7,426 nucleotides of DNA, taken from NCBI GenBank assembly GCA_051881335.1, contig JBJEPR010000027.1, positions 1 to 7,426 of the forward strand, in the 5' to 3' direction. The notes below the pieces were generated by a model, which did not search any database, was not told the origin of the DNA, and saw only the letters and a list, made by a program, of their open reading frames with translations. Made by a program: the position numbers and the translations under genes. Positions 6,380 to 7,426 of this stretch are shown here, in pieces (the stretch's first letter is position 1; each line of letters opens with the position of its first letter). This DNA comes from Fimenecus sp051881335. Its GTDB lineage: Bacteria; Bacillota; Clostridia; Oscillospirales; Acutalibacteraceae.

Positions 6380-7126
6380 TCACCCGATTGCCTGCACGGA
6401 ATTGTAAAAATCGAGTGTTTTAAATCTACGCTCGGTTTTGCGAAGCAAATAGGTTTCGGTGATATAGGAAAGCTCGTCCAGCAGTCCTTCGTCCATTTGA
6501 AAAGCGTACAGTCCTTTGTTTTCCGAAAACACTATATGCCGCATTGCGTTGACAAGCCCCAGCGGCAAGGCAAACGGTGCCGTGGCGGGGGCGCAGTTTT
6601 CACAGTACAACAGCCCCTCCTGCATATCAAAATACATTGTATCGGTTTCAAATGTGCCGCAGTGCTCGCACGCCACCAAATTCGGCGCATAGCCCGCAAG
6701 GGTTAAAAGGCGTAATTCGGTAATTGCTTTTAATTGTTTCGGCATGTATGTATCGTTGCACAAAAAGTACAACGAATTTAAAATCACTTTCAAATTGTCT
6801 TTGGCGTTTTCCTCTTCAGGGGAAAAGGTGTAGCCGAGTTCCAAAAAATATTCGGCAAGCGCCAATTTGTCAATGCTCTCACGCAGTTTAAAAAACAGTT
6901 CAATCGGTTGTGCTTCGTCCACAACAAAGCTGTCTTTTGTCTCGGTAAGCGTCAGCGCGGCATAGCAGAATTTGCCCGTTGCCGCCGCCTTTTTACTTTT
7001 GACGGCTTTCGCCCCGCGCACAAATGCGCGCAAGGTACCGCGGTCCTCAGTCAGTACCGTCACCAGCTTGTCGCGTTCACCGATACTCTGTTCTTTGAGT
7101 ATCAGTCCCTTGGTTTTGAAGGTCAT
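6380..7126 (-). CDS. recO: DNA repair protein RecO
   Basis: Recombination mediator that, with RecR (and RecF), loads RecA onto SSB-coated single-stranded DNA and promotes strand annealing. The protein is 248 aa, the usual family size. The N-terminal OB-fold (about 1-80) starts TFKTKGLILKEQSIGERDKL and includes DRGTLRAFVRGAK, the typical RecO opening. The helical C-terminal domain holds a four-cysteine zinc site: C153 and C156 (CEHC), C175 and C178 (CENC), with the segment GLLYC between. ATG 7126 is preceded by GAGGT at 8 nt spacing. It follows era and the yqzL-like gene in the arrangement conserved in Bacillota, and its start lies inside the yqzL reading frame, so translational coupling is likely. 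The gene ends next to the right end of the composite repeat, and no strong terminator for this strand is seen. Confidence 0.96.
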   Translation of the reverse strand: MTFKTKGLILKEQSIGERDKLVTVLTEDRGTLRAFVRGAKAVKSKKAAATGKFCYAALTLTETKDSFVVDEAQPIELFFKLRESIDKLALAEYFLELGYTFSPEEENAKDNLKVILNSLYFLCNDTYMPKQLKAITELRLLTLAGYAPNLVACEHCGTFETDTMYFDMQEGLLYCENCAPATAPFALPLGLVNAMRHIVFSENKGLYAFQMDEGLLDELSYITETYLLRKTERRFKTLDFYNSVQAIG

Positions 7127-7238
7127 AGGGTTTTACCTCGTCTACGGCGTTTTGCAGATCTTGTTTGTTCGCGCAATACGCCAAATAGTCCTGCACACTA
7201 CCGCTGTGTATAAAAATATCCCAATAGGTTTTATCCAA
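7077..7238 (-). CDS. yqzL: YqzL-like small protein
   Basis: A 53-residue frame between era and recO, the place where Bacillota carry yqzL. It reads MDKTYWDIFIHSGSVQDYLAY at the N-terminus, matching the short YqzL pattern of aromatic-W-x-x-F-x-x-(T/S)-G followed by a Y-L-x-Y motif. Its function is unknown in the family. The start is taken as TTG 7238, since AAAGCGGTG, close to an ideal Shine-Dalgarno sequence, lies 6 nt upstream; an in-frame GTG at 7247 is the alternative but has a weaker site. The frame runs past the start of recO and ends at TGA 7079-7077, a 50-nt overlap. The ribosome site is buried in a long stem-loop (7243-7296). Position and motif support it, but it is short and lacks an ATG, so confidence is moderate. 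Confidence 0.72.
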   Translation of the reverse strand: MDKTYWDIFIHSGSVQDYLAYCANKQDLQNAVDEVKPYDLQNQGTDTQRTEYR

Positions 7239-7242
7239 AATA

Positions 7243-7296
7243 TTCACCGCTTTCAAAAGGCTTTATATCTTTACCTTAGCCTTAAAAAGCGGTGAA
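7243..7296 (-). promoter_or_regulatory. Long stem-loop between era and yqzL that includes the yqzL ribosome binding site
   Basis: Read on the minus strand, TTCACCGCTTTTTAAGGCT (7296-7278) pairs with AGCCTTTTGAAAGCGGTGAA (7262-7243). That gives an 11-bp outer stem, a 2x3 internal loop, a 6-bp inner stem and a 15-nt loop. The 3' arm contains AAAGCGGTG, the likely yqzL Shine-Dalgarno. Only a short T-rich stretch (TATTTTGG) follows, so it could be a weak terminator or attenuator, an RNase processing site, or a translation-control hairpin. Confidence 0.7.
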
Positions 7297-7303
7297 ATAC
7301 CTG

Positions 7304-7426
7304 TCAATCCAATCCAAAATTGTGAATGAGCCCCTCGCGGTTACGCCAATCCTCTTTCACCTTGACCCACACCTGCAAATTGACCTTGCAGTCGAAAAAG
7401 CGTTCCATATCCTGCCGCGCAAAGGT
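7304..7426 (-). CDS. era: GTPase Era, C-terminal end (partial)
   Basis: Era is an essential-type GTPase that binds the 3' end of 16S rRNA and helps mature the 30S subunit. Only the last 40 codons and the stop are in the window. The fragment ends the KH domain: ARQDMERFF, then VNLQVWVKVKEDWRN, then REGLIHNFGLD, matching the typical Era ending of LxLxVKVxxxWR plus a Leu/Phe-Gly tail. The GTPase domain with its G motifs lies beyond the window, so the identity rests on this tail plus the neighbours yqzL and recO. A 65-nt gap holding a long stem-loop separates it from yqzL. Confidence 0.9.
   Translation of the reverse strand, partial: TFARQDMERFFDCKVNLQVWVKVKEDWRNREGLIHNFGLD

Noticed and set aside
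6224..6706. Plus-strand 160-codon frame across the repeat region and the recO 3' end
   Set aside because: It is antisense to recO and built partly from hairpin repeat sequence; no ribosome site or domain is seen.

Overview
The window looks like chromosome of a Bacillota (Clostridia) bacterium, probably of the gut-associated Oscillospirales type. This is inferred from gene content: the era–yqzL–recO order typical of Bacillota, an ExoA-type exonuclease III, strong Shine-Dalgarno sites, TTG starts, moderate GC, and a convergent intergenic region full of hairpin repeats. No species can be named from the sequence alone. Most of it is ordinary housekeeping DNA, and I see no new defence, mobile or biosynthetic system.

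Layout. At 1-1929 on the minus strand, xth (exodeoxyribonuclease III) and then folC (folylpolyglutamate/dihydrofolate synthase, cut by the window edge) lie 2 nt apart. As sequenced, xth carries a one-base frameshift after codon 24. A divergent promoter region (about 1930-2074) separates them from a plus-strand gene for an unrecognised membrane-anchored protein (2075-2986), which ends in a clear intrinsic terminator. A two-gene plus-strand operon follows: a HAD-IIA hydrolase (3091-3876) and ribonuclease HI rnhA (3886-4329). After another promoter region comes a GPH-family sugar/cation symporter (start TTG 4446, end 5999) with a strong terminator.

From 6050 to 6379 there is no gene. This convergent intergenic stretch holds a composite repeat: a 91-bp TTGTCAT...ATGACAA element beside several stacked hairpins, all enclosed by 15-bp imperfect inverted repeats (6094-6108 and 6348-6362) with a possible short flanking direct repeat.

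From 6380 to 7426 the minus strand carries the end of era, a small yqzL-like gene and recO, in transcription order. A long stem-loop between era and yqzL contains the likely yqzL ribosome binding site, and yqzL overlaps recO by 50 nt.

Functionally, the flanks serve nucleic-acid upkeep (xth in base excision repair, rnhA in RNA:DNA hybrid removal, recO in recombinational repair, era in ribosome maturation) and folate metabolism. The transporter stands alone, without adjacent sugar-catabolic genes.
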